NCBI RefSeq assembly: GCF_001687605.2
Contig: NZ_CP016539.2
Span: forward strand, 2,138,501 to 2,202,500
Reading direction: 5' to 3'
Length of the DNA: 64,000 nt
From: Planococcus plakortidis
GTDB lineage: Bacteria; Bacillota; Bacilli; Bacillales_A; Planococcaceae
Below the pieces are notes generated by a model. That model made no database searches, had not been told where the DNA came from, and worked only from the letters and a program-made list of their open reading frames with translations. Both the position numbers and the translations under genes were made by a program. This document shows, piece by piece, positions 52,927 through 60,317 of this stretch (position 1 is the stretch's first letter; each line of letters starts with the position of its first letter).

Positions 52927-52993
52927 AGCGGAGGAAAACTCTCCTACATGGATGATTGAAGTACTGCCCATGCAAACGGAAAGGAGAGCGGAC

Positions 52994-54283
52994 ATGGACA
53001 CAGGAATGCGATTGAAATATCATCGGCTGAAAAAACGTTTCAGCATGGAAGAAACTGCATCAGGCATTTTCTCTTCAAAAGAACTGAAAAAAATTGAAGC
53101 AGGCCTGAAAGAACCCGGCCTGAAAGAATTGGAAGCATTGTGCAAAAAACTTGAAATCCCGCTAGCTGCCAAAGATAACCCTATCGGCAAAGTGCTGGTG
53201 AAGAACTTCAAGAATTCATTGCTTCATCCACAGAACAAAGGCAAGATCATGGAGCATTATGCAGACATCTGCAACCATCCTCTCCTGCGCGCTGACGAAG
53301 ACGTGGAACTCGAATTCGATATCCAACAGATCCGCTACTTCATCATCACAGGTGATCTGGAAAGCGCAGAAAAGAAAATCAAAGAGATGGACCGATTCAA
53401 GGAGTTCATGGATCAAGAGCAGTACTACCTGTATCATAAATATAACGGAAACTATAATTACATCTTGAACGATTATGAAAATGCATTGAAAACCTATTTG
53501 ATTGCTGAAAAGATTGCCCCGAAGTCTACATCAGCCGCTGAAATGGGAGATTTATACTATTCCATTGGCATTTCAAGCAATCAATGCGAAGAACATGAAT
53601 TAGCTTTTAAATATTCCGAGCTGGCTTTAAAAATTTACCAGCAGGAGTTCGTTCCTAAACGAATTGTGGAATGTCATTTGAACATAGCGATAACCCATGA
53701 ACACTTCGGAAATTATAAACTATCTCTTGAACACCATAAAAACGCCCTGACTATAGGCAGTAAACTGGATATTGATATCCTTAAGTTCACTACGGAATAC
53801 AACGTAGGATTTTCAAATTTTATATATCAACAATACGAAGAAGCAATTGTTCATTTGGACAATGCTTTAAAGTACATCCCCAATGAATACTTAGCCGATT
53901 GTGTTTCCACATACTGTTTGCTGATTAGAAGTTATTTAGAAACTGACAACAAAGTTAAGGCTAATGAAGCTGTTAAAGCTGGGGCAGAAAAGATTAAGTC
54001 TAAAGATATTGCTTTAGATTCTCCGGCGAACTCTTCCTTTAGAAATGTTTACATGGAATTCATGGCGCTGACCTATTTACTTGAGGGAAATGAAACAGAG
54101 TTTGAAAACATCTTACTTAAGGAGTTAATAAAGACTTTTGAAGAAACAAATAGTTTTCATGATTTAGGATACTATTTTGGATATTTGGGTAAAATATATT
54201 TTAAACAGAGCCGATATAAAGAATCAGCTATCATGTTAGAAAAATCAAAGGATGCTTACAAAGCAGTCCTCAATATTAGTTAG
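52994..54283 (+). CDS. RRNPP-type quorum-sensing receptor (HTH plus TPR repeats, NprR/PlcR-like)
   Basis: This 429-residue cytoplasmic protein has an N-terminal XRE-type helix-turn-helix (about residues 1-65; GMRLKYHRLKKRFSMEETA, then KKIEAGLKEPGLKELEALCKKL) and a C-terminal array of TPR-like helix pairs (about 95-425). Visible TPR motifs include LNDYENALKTYLIAEKIAP, LNIAITHEHFGNYKLSLEHHKNAL and YQQYEEAIVHLDNALKYIP. HTH plus TPR at this length is the layout of NprR/PlcR-like receptors that bind a re-imported peptide and then bind DNA. ATG at 52994 follows AAAGGAG at 7 bases; a GTG-opened frame from 52856 has no site. The gene is AT-richer from about 53450 on than its neighbours. The repeat peptide gene follows after 13 bp. 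Confidence 0.87.
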   Translation: MDTGMRLKYHRLKKRFSMEETASGIFSSKELKKIEAGLKEPGLKELEALCKKLEIPLAAKDNPIGKVLVKNFKNSLLHPQNKGKIMEHYADICNHPLLRADEDVELEFDIQQIRYFIITGDLESAEKKIKEMDRFKEFMDQEQYYLYHKYNGNYNYILNDYENALKTYLIAEKIAPKSTSAAEMGDLYYSIGISSNQCEEHELAFKYSELALKIYQQEFVPKRIVECHLNIAITHEHFGNYKLSLEHHKNALTIGSKLDIDILKFTTEYNVGFSNFIYQQYEEAIVHLDNALKYIPNEYLADCVSTYCLLIRSYLETDNKVKANEAVKAGAEKIKSKDIALDSPANSSFRNVYMEFMALTYLLEGNETEFENILLKELIKTFEETNSFHDLGYYFGYLGKIYFKQSRYKESAIMLEKSKDAYKAVLNIS

Positions 54284-54296
54284 GAGTGAGAATATA

Positions 54297-54773
54297 ATGA
54301 AAAAGAGTATGTTTTTATTATTAGTATCTACTTTTGTAATAAGCACTTTACCAAGCGTTATTGCATCAAGCTCCATAGACGATCTTGCGGTCAAGTCTCG
54401 TATTCCTGAACCTTGGGCTGTCGAAAACCAGCTTGCGGTCAAGTCCCGCATCCCCGAGCCCTGGTCTGTTGAAGACCAGTTCGCGGTCAAGTCCCGCATC
54501 CCTGAGCCTTGGTCCGTTGAAGATCAGTTCGCGGTCAAGTCCCGCATCCCTGAGCCTTGGTCCGTTGAAGACCAGTTCGCGGTCAAGTCCCGCATCCCTG
54601 AGCCTTGGTCCGTTGAAGACCAGTTCGCGGTCAAGTCCCGCATCCCTGAGCCTTGGTCCGTCGAAGATCAGTTTGCGGTCAAGTCCCGTATTCCTGAACC
54701 TTGGTCCGTTGAAGACCAGTTCGCGGTCAAGTCTCGTATTCCTGAACCTTGGTCTGTCAATCCAAAAGCATAA
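54297..54773 (+). CDS. Secreted multi-copy peptide pheromone precursor (eight 16-residue repeats)
   Basis: This 158-residue protein has a Sec signal peptide (MKK, hydrophobic core, likely cut at about SVIA-SSS), a short spacer SSSIDDL, then eight head-to-tail 16-residue repeats, AVKSRIPEPWSVEDQF, with no other domain. The decamer AVKSRIPEPW is identical in all eight; variation is confined to the spacer (AVENQL in copy 1, SVNPKA at the end). This fits a pro-peptide that is exported, cut into several copies of a short signal and re-imported to the receptor encoded upstream. GGAG lies 10 bases before the ATG. The mature peptide ends are not known. A repeat-rich surface or antimicrobial peptide is a less likely alternative. 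Confidence 0.85.
   Translation: MKKSMFLLLVSTFVISTLPSVIASSSIDDLAVKSRIPEPWAVENQLAVKSRIPEPWSVEDQFAVKSRIPEPWSVEDQFAVKSRIPEPWSVEDQFAVKSRIPEPWSVEDQFAVKSRIPEPWSVEDQFAVKSRIPEPWSVEDQFAVKSRIPEPWSVNPKA
54387..54770 (+). repeat. Eight tandem 48-bp coding repeats
   Basis: Units start at 54387, 54435, 54483, 54531, 54579, 54627, 54675 and 54723. Copies 2-6 use one codon set for Ser-Arg-Ile-Pro-Glu-Pro (tcc cgc atc ccy gag ccy). Copies 1, 7 and 8 use another (tcy cgt att cct gaa cct). Inside the core all differences are synonymous. Confidence 0.97.
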
Positions 54774-54791
54774 TTTATAGACAAGTTCTTT

Positions 54792-54829
54792 ACCCCTCCC
54801 TCCAATACGGAGGGAGGGGTTTATTTATT
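54792..54829 (+). terminator. Terminator after the receptor-peptide operon
   Basis: Perfect 12-bp stem ACCCCTCCCTCC / GGAGGGAGGGGT followed by TTATTTATT. Confidence 0.92.
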
Positions 54830-54836
54830 CAACAAG

Positions 54837-54863
54837 AAAACGCCGAGGCTGCCCCGGCGTTTT
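54837..54863 (-). terminator. Terminator after the GATase-like gene
   Basis: AAAACGCCG / CGGCGTTTT stem directly after the stop at 54866. Confidence 0.8.
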
Positions 54864-54865
54864 TC

Positions 54866-55600
54866 TTATTGATTCTGTTTTTTATCTTTCAAGCATTCTT
54901 TGACGAAATACGCGAAGATATTGCATGAAGCTTCATCGCCTTGAAGCGCGAACTCTTCCGGATGCCATTGGATGCCCATCGCAAATTGGTGGTTCGGGCT
55001 TTGCAAGGCTTCTACCAGCCCATCTGCCGCTCGCGCAGCTACTTCCAGGCCTTGCGCTACATCTTTAACACCTTGGTGATGGAAAGAATTCACATGGAAC
55101 TCTTTTTCTTTCATGATTTCATAAAGCAAGCTATCTTCTTCCAATTTAACGGAATGCGTGCGGTGTGTCCGCATAGCCATTTGCTTGTGCTGATAAAGCG
55201 TTCCTTCGTATTGTGATTCCAGATCCTGATAGACGGTTCCACCGAACGCCACGTTGAACATTTGCATGCCGCGGCACATGCCGATAAACGGTTTATCCAG
55301 TTTCAGGAAATTCAAGATAAGTTCTTCTTCATATTTATCACTTCCTGGATAGACGGCACCTAAACGGATGTGGGGTTCTTCTCCATAAATATTCGGGTTG
55401 ATGTCCCCTCCTCCAGTCACGATCAATCCATCCAACCGCTCGCAAAGAAGCGGAATATCTTCCTCATCCACAATCGGGACTATTAAAGGCAATCCTCCCG
55501 CCTGTAAGATGGCTTTTGCGTAAACAGGATCCAAAGAGTACATTTGGTCCTCTTCCACACGAGCCGTAATGCCGATAACCGGTTTGTTTTCTGTAGCCAC
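54866..55600 (-). CDS. Class I glutamine amidotransferase-like hydrolase (gamma-glutamyl-gamma-aminobutyrate hydrolase, PuuD family)
   Basis: This 244-residue peptidase C26 protein has its nucleophile Cys in FIGMCRGMQMFN, the His-Glu of the triad in IQWHPEEF, and the family VTGGGDINPNIYGEE motif. It would hydrolyse a gamma-glutamyl amide such as gamma-Glu-GABA in the cytoplasm. GTG at 55600 follows GGGGA; a TTG seven codons earlier has no site. A GabD-like gene lies at 63065, so a link to GABA use is possible but distant. Confidence 0.9.
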   Translation of the reverse strand: MATENKPVIGITARVEEDQMYSLDPVYAKAILQAGGLPLIVPIVDEEDIPLLCERLDGLIVTGGGDINPNIYGEEPHIRLGAVYPGSDKYEEELILNFLKLDKPFIGMCRGMQMFNVAFGGTVYQDLESQYEGTLYQHKQMAMRTHRTHSVKLEEDSLLYEIMKEKEFHVNSFHHQGVKDVAQGLEVAARAADGLVEALQSPNHQFAMGIQWHPEEFALQGDEASCNIFAYFVKECLKDKKQNQ

Positions 55601-55684
55601 TTTAATTCCCCATTTCTGCAACGAAAATTTGTCAATGCAGGTTTATACCCTTTTTATAAGCATTGATAAACTTACATATTTTGC

Positions 55685-55996
55685 TTATGGATCCGGAAAA
55701 TATTGATAGCGGCTTAAAGATACTTTCCCTTCTTCCTCAAAACGAAGACCTTCTTCTTCCAATAGCAGCCTTTGCGTGAATCGCCCTTCACCGTCTTTAA
55801 TGGCGATCTCACCTTTTGCATTGACGATCCTATGCCATGGAATATCCTGTTTTTCGCTCATGCTGTGAAGAATCCTTGCGACTTGACGGGCTGAACGAGG
55901 GTTTCCGGCCGTCCGGGCTACTTGCCCGTAAGACATCACTTTGCCTTCCGGTATGCTTTTCATGATTTCGATCACTTTCTTCGTAAATGGCTGCAT
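55685..55996 (-). CDS. Alkyltransferase-like protein (ATL, MGMT-family DNA-binding domain)
   Basis: This 103-residue protein carries the MGMT DNA-binding domain: VMSYGQVARTAGNPRSARQVARIL with the Arg finger, and PWHRIVNAKGEI. The alkyl-accepting Cys of PCHR is Trp here (PWHR), so it cannot repair by alkyl transfer. ATL proteins instead flag O6-alkylguanine for nucleotide excision repair. Start at 55996 (QPFTKKVIEIM) has a distant GGGG site, so the exact start is less certain. It is 10 bp downstream of an unknown gene. Confidence 0.88.
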   Translation of the reverse strand: MQPFTKKVIEIMKSIPEGKVMSYGQVARTAGNPRSARQVARILHSMSEKQDIPWHRIVNAKGEIAIKDGEGRFTQRLLLEEEGLRFEEEGKVSLSRYQYFPDP

Positions 55997-56006
55997 CGCT
56001 TGAATA

Positions 56007-56492
56007 TTACCCCTTTTTCCCACTGGCTGAATTCTTTGCAACTTCCTCAAGCAACTCGCCTGCCTCATAACGATGAAGCAGTTCTTCGACAAATTCAAAC
56101 AGCGGCAGGTTGGAGGCCTCTACGGCTAATCCTCCGCTTTCGGCCTGCACTTGCCGGTAGTAAGCGCCCATTTTCCCCACTTGTTCCTTGAACCCATCCA
56201 AACTGGCTTCACCGCTATGCTTCAACGGTTCTTGAAGAATTTTCTTCTCCCCTTCATTTACATAAAGAAAATGCAGTTTGTCAAGTTCCCGTACTTTCTC
56301 ATCGAATAGCCGCTGGTTATCATCGTACCTGTAAAAATTGCGCCAGTATTCGAAAATGGTTTTTGCCACGCCAAGGCGCATCGCCCCCTCAACAGCATCC
56401 AATCCCTCCACCACACATAATTCATGCATGATTTTTCGCAGCGATTTCTTGTACTCCCGTTCAACTACCCCTTTATATTGCGTATATCTCAT
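56007..56492 (-). CDS. Hypothetical protein, helical
   Basis: A 161-residue protein not recognised as any known family. It appears soluble and mostly helical, with no signal peptide or membrane segment. The N-terminal half is basic (YKGVVEREYKKSLRKIMHE), with a stretch GLDAVEGAMRLGVAKTIFEYW that could be part of a DNA- or protein-binding helix bundle; the end is rich in E then K. ATG at 56492 follows GGGAGG at 7 bases; the frame stays open 38 codons upstream without a site. It sits in a tight run with the ATL and FemAB-like genes. Confidence 0.65.
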   Translation of the reverse strand: MRYTQYKGVVEREYKKSLRKIMHELCVVEGLDAVEGAMRLGVAKTIFEYWRNFYRYDDNQRLFDEKVRELDKLHFLYVNEGEKKILQEPLKHSGEASLDGFKEQVGKMGAYYRQVQAESGGLAVEASNLPLFEFVEELLHRYEAGELLEEVAKNSASGKKG

Positions 56493-56524
56493 TAGTATAC
56501 CTCCCTGTATTTGCTGGATACGGT

Positions 56525-57508
56525 TCAAATATTGCGGTAGCGCCGGATAATGTCTTCGTCGTCCAACGAAATGAATCGATCGTATATTTTTTGCTCGTGA
56601 ATGCATTTCCCGATAAAGAACGTGGAGGGTGGCATATTGGCAATCGCCCGCTTCGCATCACCCAGTTCACTGTCCAGGCTTCCGCCCAAATGAAATTCTT
56701 CATAATAATTATCTAAACCCCATTCAGCCACTTTAGCCAACAATTCACGGTCCGCCTGATGCTTTTTGCCCTCCGGTAAATTGCCTTCCAAATGAAAGTG
56801 AATGGCCTTGCCCATCGCCAGCACATAACAGGCGGAGACCAGTTTTTCTTCGATATAGGCACCGAACAAATGGAGGTTTGGCCCTAGCGCGCTGACCAAT
56901 GCTTCGAAATAGTCATTGGTGAAAAAATAATAGCTATCAGCTTCTTCCCGCCGCCGGGCATTCGAGTAATACAGGACCAAAAATTCGAACATATGGCGGA
57001 CGGTGCCTAGTTTACGGATATCCACTTCAGGTGAAGCCGTTTTTTCTTTCACGAAGGAATTTGTCCATTTTTTCAGGTCCACTGAATAAGTATCGTATAA
57101 GGGCAATAACTGCAAATAATCCTTGAAAAATTCGGCATTTTCCCTGGAAGGGTGAAAGCGGATGAATTCGGCGATAATCTGTTCATCTTTGCAAAATCCG
57201 ATGAATTCCTCCCTGAAGTTCGCTACGAGCGAGGCACTGTCAGAACGTATTTTCAATATTGGGCCACCATAGCCGAATGGCGTCGCGATATCAAAATACT
57301 GAGGCATCCCCTCATTCACTTTTCTCTTGATGAAAGGATAGGCCACTTCCCCGTCCGCACAATGAAAATAAAAGAGGTAAGCTTCCCCAGGATCCAATTT
57401 AAGGGCACTCAGAAAGTACTGGGTCGTGTAGTAAATATCCTGTATGTCTAAGGCATCAAGTATCTCTTGCCATTTGATATGCTCTTGGATGGAAACCAGC
57501 TTGTACAT
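56525..57508 (-). CDS. GNAT/FemAB-like acyltransferase
   Basis: This 327-residue cytoplasmic protein resembles the FemAB/BioF2-like double-GNAT fold: YYTTQYFLSALKLDPGEAYLFYF near the start, FDIATPFGYGGP as in FemAB-type proteins, a linker, then a C-terminal GNAT half with LHLFGAYIEEKLVSACYVLAMGKAIHFHLEGN and GGSLDSELGDAK. Such enzymes add amino acids or acyl groups to wall precursors or exopolysaccharide intermediates. It is 26 bp downstream of the Wzz-like gene, which supports a surface-polymer role. The ATG follows GGGTGAGAGT, a modest site. Confidence 0.8.
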   Translation of the reverse strand: MYKLVSIQEHIKWQEILDALDIQDIYYTTQYFLSALKLDPGEAYLFYFHCADGEVAYPFIKRKVNEGMPQYFDIATPFGYGGPILKIRSDSASLVANFREEFIGFCKDEQIIAEFIRFHPSRENAEFFKDYLQLLPLYDTYSVDLKKWTNSFVKEKTASPEVDIRKLGTVRHMFEFLVLYYSNARRREEADSYYFFTNDYFEALVSALGPNLHLFGAYIEEKLVSACYVLAMGKAIHFHLEGNLPEGKKHQADRELLAKVAEWGLDNYYEEFHLGGSLDSELGDAKRAIANMPPSTFFIGKCIHEQKIYDRFISLDDEDIIRRYRNI

Positions 57509-57534
57509 ACTCTCACCCCTGCCTTAACTCACGC

Positions 57535-58194
57535 TTATTTGAAGATGGTTTGTAAATGAGCGTTCTTTCTTCTGCCGAATTGGGCGTGTCGTCTCACAAA
57601 AGCCACTAGTTCAACCACAAGGCTTAACAAAACGCCTGCCATCAAGCCCGCAATTGCCGAAAATGACAGCAGCAGACTCAAGCTGTGGTTCTCCTCAAGC
57701 TCACTGCCGGATGTACCCGCTTTCAAGATGACGCTCACATTGTCCACCTTCAACAAGTGCTTCACTTCTTCTTGCAAGCTGAACGCTATGGCATTCGCTA
57801 TCGAAGCTGCTTCGTTCTCATTGCTTGCTGAGACAACGATATTCAGGACCCGGGAATTTTCAGGCCGCTCAATGGCTATGAGATCATGAAGCTCGGCCAC
57901 GGAGTATATACTTCCCGTATGTTCTAATGCTTGCGATAGTACAGCGGGGCTTTTCGCCAAGACTTGATAAGCTTCCAAGGTTTGATAGTCGGATCCCGCA
58001 AAAGCTTCCCCGTGGACGGTCTCGGATGTCAGCGGTTCGACAAATACTTGGCTGGTCGCCGTGTATTCGGGCTCGTAAATGAAGACCGAAACAAGCCACA
58101 CGGCAAAGACGGTTGATACTGTAGTCCCGGCTACCAGCATGAAATGCCTGCTGATGCAGGATAACAGCCGGTGCCCGATTAATTGTTTCCCCAT
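57535..58194 (-). CDS. Wzz/YveK-type polysaccharide chain-length determinant
   Basis: This 219-residue protein has two membrane helices (about residues 16-38 and 172-195) flanking an extracellular region, with the Wzz opening EPEYTATSQVFVEP and the segment NSRVLNIVVSASNENEAASIANAIA, typical of CapA/YveK co-polymerases. The C-terminal tail is basic and short, without a tyrosine-kinase domain, so a separate kinase would be needed; none lies in the window. The start follows AAGGAGG. It is first of a four- or five-gene run down to 55685. Confidence 0.88.
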   Translation of the reverse strand: MGKQLIGHRLLSCISRHFMLVAGTTVSTVFAVWLVSVFIYEPEYTATSQVFVEPLTSETVHGEAFAGSDYQTLEAYQVLAKSPAVLSQALEHTGSIYSVAELHDLIAIERPENSRVLNIVVSASNENEAASIANAIAFSLQEEVKHLLKVDNVSVILKAGTSGSELEENHSLSLLLSFSAIAGLMAGVLLSLVVELVAFVRRHAQFGRRKNAHLQTIFK

Positions 58195-58464
58195 TTCCCA
58201 TCCTCCTTGCTGGAATATTATCGAACTTCTTATCTAAAAATTCAGATTATTCTAGTACCTTTATATCACACTTTCTTGGTTCGTTCTACACTTTTTAGAG
58301 AATTTACATAAAAAATAAGAATAAGTATAAGTAAAAAGACCAGTTGTAAAGTTATGTTTGTTTTTTAAAAACCAACAGTAGTCCAATAGACCCTATTTCG
58401 CAAGATTCATCTCTTCATGATCCATGGTCATATATGCCTTGCTAATGGAATTTATACATAAGAA
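58195..58464. other. Intergenic region upstream of the Wzz-like gene
   Basis: AT-rich region without a supported gene. It probably holds the promoter of the Wzz-like operon (a GATATAAAG lies near 58260-58270 on the minus strand) but no convincing -35. Confidence 0.4.
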
Positions 58465-58465
58465 A

Positions 58466-58492
58466 AAGACTGCCGGATTATCCGCCAGTCTT
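58466..58492 (-). terminator. Terminator after the winged-helix gene
   Basis: AAGACTG / CAGTCTT with an inner CGGAT/ATCCG, followed by TTTTTC on the minus strand. Confidence 0.82.
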
Positions 58493-58521
58493 AGCTACTC
58501 CCCTTCATCGGCCTTGTTGAA

Positions 58522-58821
58522 TTATTCCTGCCATAAACCGATGATGCCGTTTCTTCTATAAATTATCTCCTCTTCCTCGAGCCGTTTCAAAACCTTGGTC
58601 AAGGTTTGGTGAGAAATATTCAGATCGTGAGTGATTTCTTTGATCGTCTTAAAAAGCACGCCTTCTGATGAAGCATTTCTTATGAAATATTCCATGAACC
58701 TTTCAGCGATTTCTGCTGTTCGAGCAGTTTCCGATGAAAAATAATGGCGGCACTCTTTCAAGATTTTTTCTTCAGAAAATGGGCGCGCACTATGGGAAGC
58801 ATTATTCTCAACTGCTTTCAC
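58522..58821 (-). CDS. Small winged-helix transcription regulator
   Basis: This 99-residue protein has a helical N-terminal part and a C-terminal winged helix of the Crp/GntR/MarR-like type: FKTIKEITHDLNISHQTLTKVLKRLEEEEIIYRRNGIIGLW. There is no effector domain, so it resembles the DNA-binding half of Crp-type regulators on its own. GTG at 58821 is 8 bases after GGAGG; an ATG two codons earlier abuts the site. It lies directly upstream of, and in the same direction as, the Wzz-like operon but behind its own terminator. The target is unknown. Confidence 0.72.
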   Translation of the reverse strand: MKAVENNASHSARPFSEEKILKECRHYFSSETARTAEIAERFMEYFIRNASSEGVLFKTIKEITHDLNISHQTLTKVLKRLEEEEIIYRRNGIIGLWQE

Positions 58822-58971
58822 ATTCATCACCTCCGAGTAAGTTATTGATTTCATTTCTTATATTTTTATATACCCGTTTTACCGTTAAATATACACTCTA
58901 TATCAATTTAACCTGATAATTCCATAACGATGTTCTATACATCTATATTTTTCCAAAACAGCTAATATAAA

Positions 58972-58996
58972 AAGGCCGAGGATGCACCTCTGCCTT
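58972..58996 (-). terminator. Terminator after the M20 gene
   Basis: AAGGC-GAGG / CCTC-GCCTT stem followed by TTTTTATATT on the minus strand. Confidence 0.82.
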
Positions 58997-59010
58997 CTAC
59001 GTGGAAATGT

Positions 59011-60306
59011 CTATGATTTTGCCATTCTTGATTCGATAAATGCTTTCAAGGCATGGACTCCCTGAACGCAATCCGATAATGACGACCATTCTTTCGGATT
59101 ATGGCTGATGCCTTCTTTGCTGCGGACAAACAGCATCGCGACCGGAATATGGCGCCCCACAATCATGGCATCATGGCCTGCCCCGCTCGGTATCCGTAGC
59201 GGTTCGATGCCTTGCCGTTCCAAGATCCCTGCCAGTTCCTGCTGCAGTTCCCCTGCAATCGGAACAGGGGTGATGCTGGTGTTTTGCTGGAGCGAAACAG
59301 TGACCCCATGTTTATCAGCAACTTCTTCCGCCAAGCCGCGAATGCGCTCGACAAGCAGATCTCTCGGTTCTTTATGGATATCGCGTGCATCGACATGAAG
59401 CACAACCTGCTCAGGGATGACATTGATGCCATTCGGTGATACGTCCAGCTTCCCGACAGTTGCTACAGCCGTCTCGCTGATTGCCGGCGGAAGCCCAGGC
59501 AGGCGGCTGACGAATTCACCGGCCGCGACCAAACTATCCGTCCGGCCGATCATCGGGGTATTGCCCGCATGGCCTGCCTGCCCTGAAAAACGCACTTCCA
59601 TCCAGGCTGGCCCGGCAATTCCACTGACGATGCCGACCGGCTGGTTTTCCTGTTCGAGCTTCTTGCCTTGCTCAATATGCACTTCAACAAACAACTCCAG
59701 CTCAGCGAGATCCCTCAGCGATTTGCGGAAGGCATCCAGGGAACTGCCATAGGACTCAAGGACCTGTTCCAATCCTTCCCCGTTATAATCCTTCAATTGC
59801 TTTATCTCATCTTCGGTAATATCCCCGGTCATCGCACGGCTGCCCGTCAGTCCGCTATTGAACCTTGAGCCTTCCTCGTCGCTGAAGATGACCACTTCGT
59901 ATGGTTTTTCAGGCACAAAGCCGGTTTCTTTCCAGGCTTCGGCCACTTCGAGCGCTGACAGTACACCAAGCGGCCCATCGAAATTCCCGCCATTCGGCAC
60001 GCTGTCGACATGGGATCCCGATGCGATGGCCGGGCCACCCGACCTGCCCGGTAAAGTGCCGAAAACATTTCCGGCGCCGTCTTCCCTTACTTTAAGGCCA
60101 GCCTCTTCCATCCAGGATTTGACCAATTGCTTGGCTTGTTTTTCCTCATTCGACAATCCGGGCCGTTTGATTCCGCCCGGTTCTGTGTATCCGATTTCCG
60201 ACAAAGCATGCAAGCGTTTCGCGATGCGGTCACCACTGACTCCCGAACGGTCTAGTTGATTATCATATCCTTTGATCAAATCTTCGTATAATGTACTATT
60301 TCCCAT
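59011..60306 (-). CDS. M20 family Zn hydrolase (N-carbamoyl-amino acid hydrolase/allantoate amidohydrolase type)
   Basis: This 431-residue cytoplasmic amidase has metal-site motifs SGSHVDSVPNGGNFDGPLG, FSDEEGSRF and VEVHIEQGKKLE, and a dimerisation domain with GQAGHAGNTPM. This is the AllC/HyuC (M20C-like) pattern, which cleaves N-carbamoyl or ureido groups and releases ammonia and CO2. ATG at 60306 is preceded by GGAGGGG; an ATG four codons earlier overlaps the stop of the upstream gene (TAATG) but lacks a site. It forms an operon with the second M20 gene and a transporter. Confidence 0.9.
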   Translation of the reverse strand: MGNSTLYEDLIKGYDNQLDRSGVSGDRIAKRLHALSEIGYTEPGGIKRPGLSNEEKQAKQLVKSWMEEAGLKVREDGAGNVFGTLPGRSGGPAIASGSHVDSVPNGGNFDGPLGVLSALEVAEAWKETGFVPEKPYEVVIFSDEEGSRFNSGLTGSRAMTGDITEDEIKQLKDYNGEGLEQVLESYGSSLDAFRKSLRDLAELELFVEVHIEQGKKLEQENQPVGIVSGIAGPAWMEVRFSGQAGHAGNTPMIGRTDSLVAAGEFVSRLPGLPPAISETAVATVGKLDVSPNGINVIPEQVVLHVDARDIHKEPRDLLVERIRGLAEEVADKHGVTVSLQQNTSITPVPIAGELQQELAGILERQGIEPLRIPSGAGHDAMIVGRHIPVAMLFVRSKEGISHNPKEWSSLSDCVQGVHALKAFIESRMAKS

Positions 60307-60317
60307 AAGCCCCTCCA

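Noticed and set aside
52856-52993. Receptor start at GTG 52856
   Set aside because: No ribosome site, an improbable Pro/Gly-rich extension that includes the leader hairpin, and a well-spaced AAAGGAG before ATG 52994.
54387-54770. CRISPR-like array of regular repeats
   Set aside because: The repeats are contiguous without unique spacers, have a 48-bp period that keeps the frame, and lie inside a coding sequence with a signal peptide.
54385-54780. Alternative 131-codon frame over the repeats (and an antisense frame at 54245-54499)
   Set aside because: Any open codon phase of one 48-bp unit stays open in all units, so these are by-products of the repeat. They lack ribosome sites and signal peptides.
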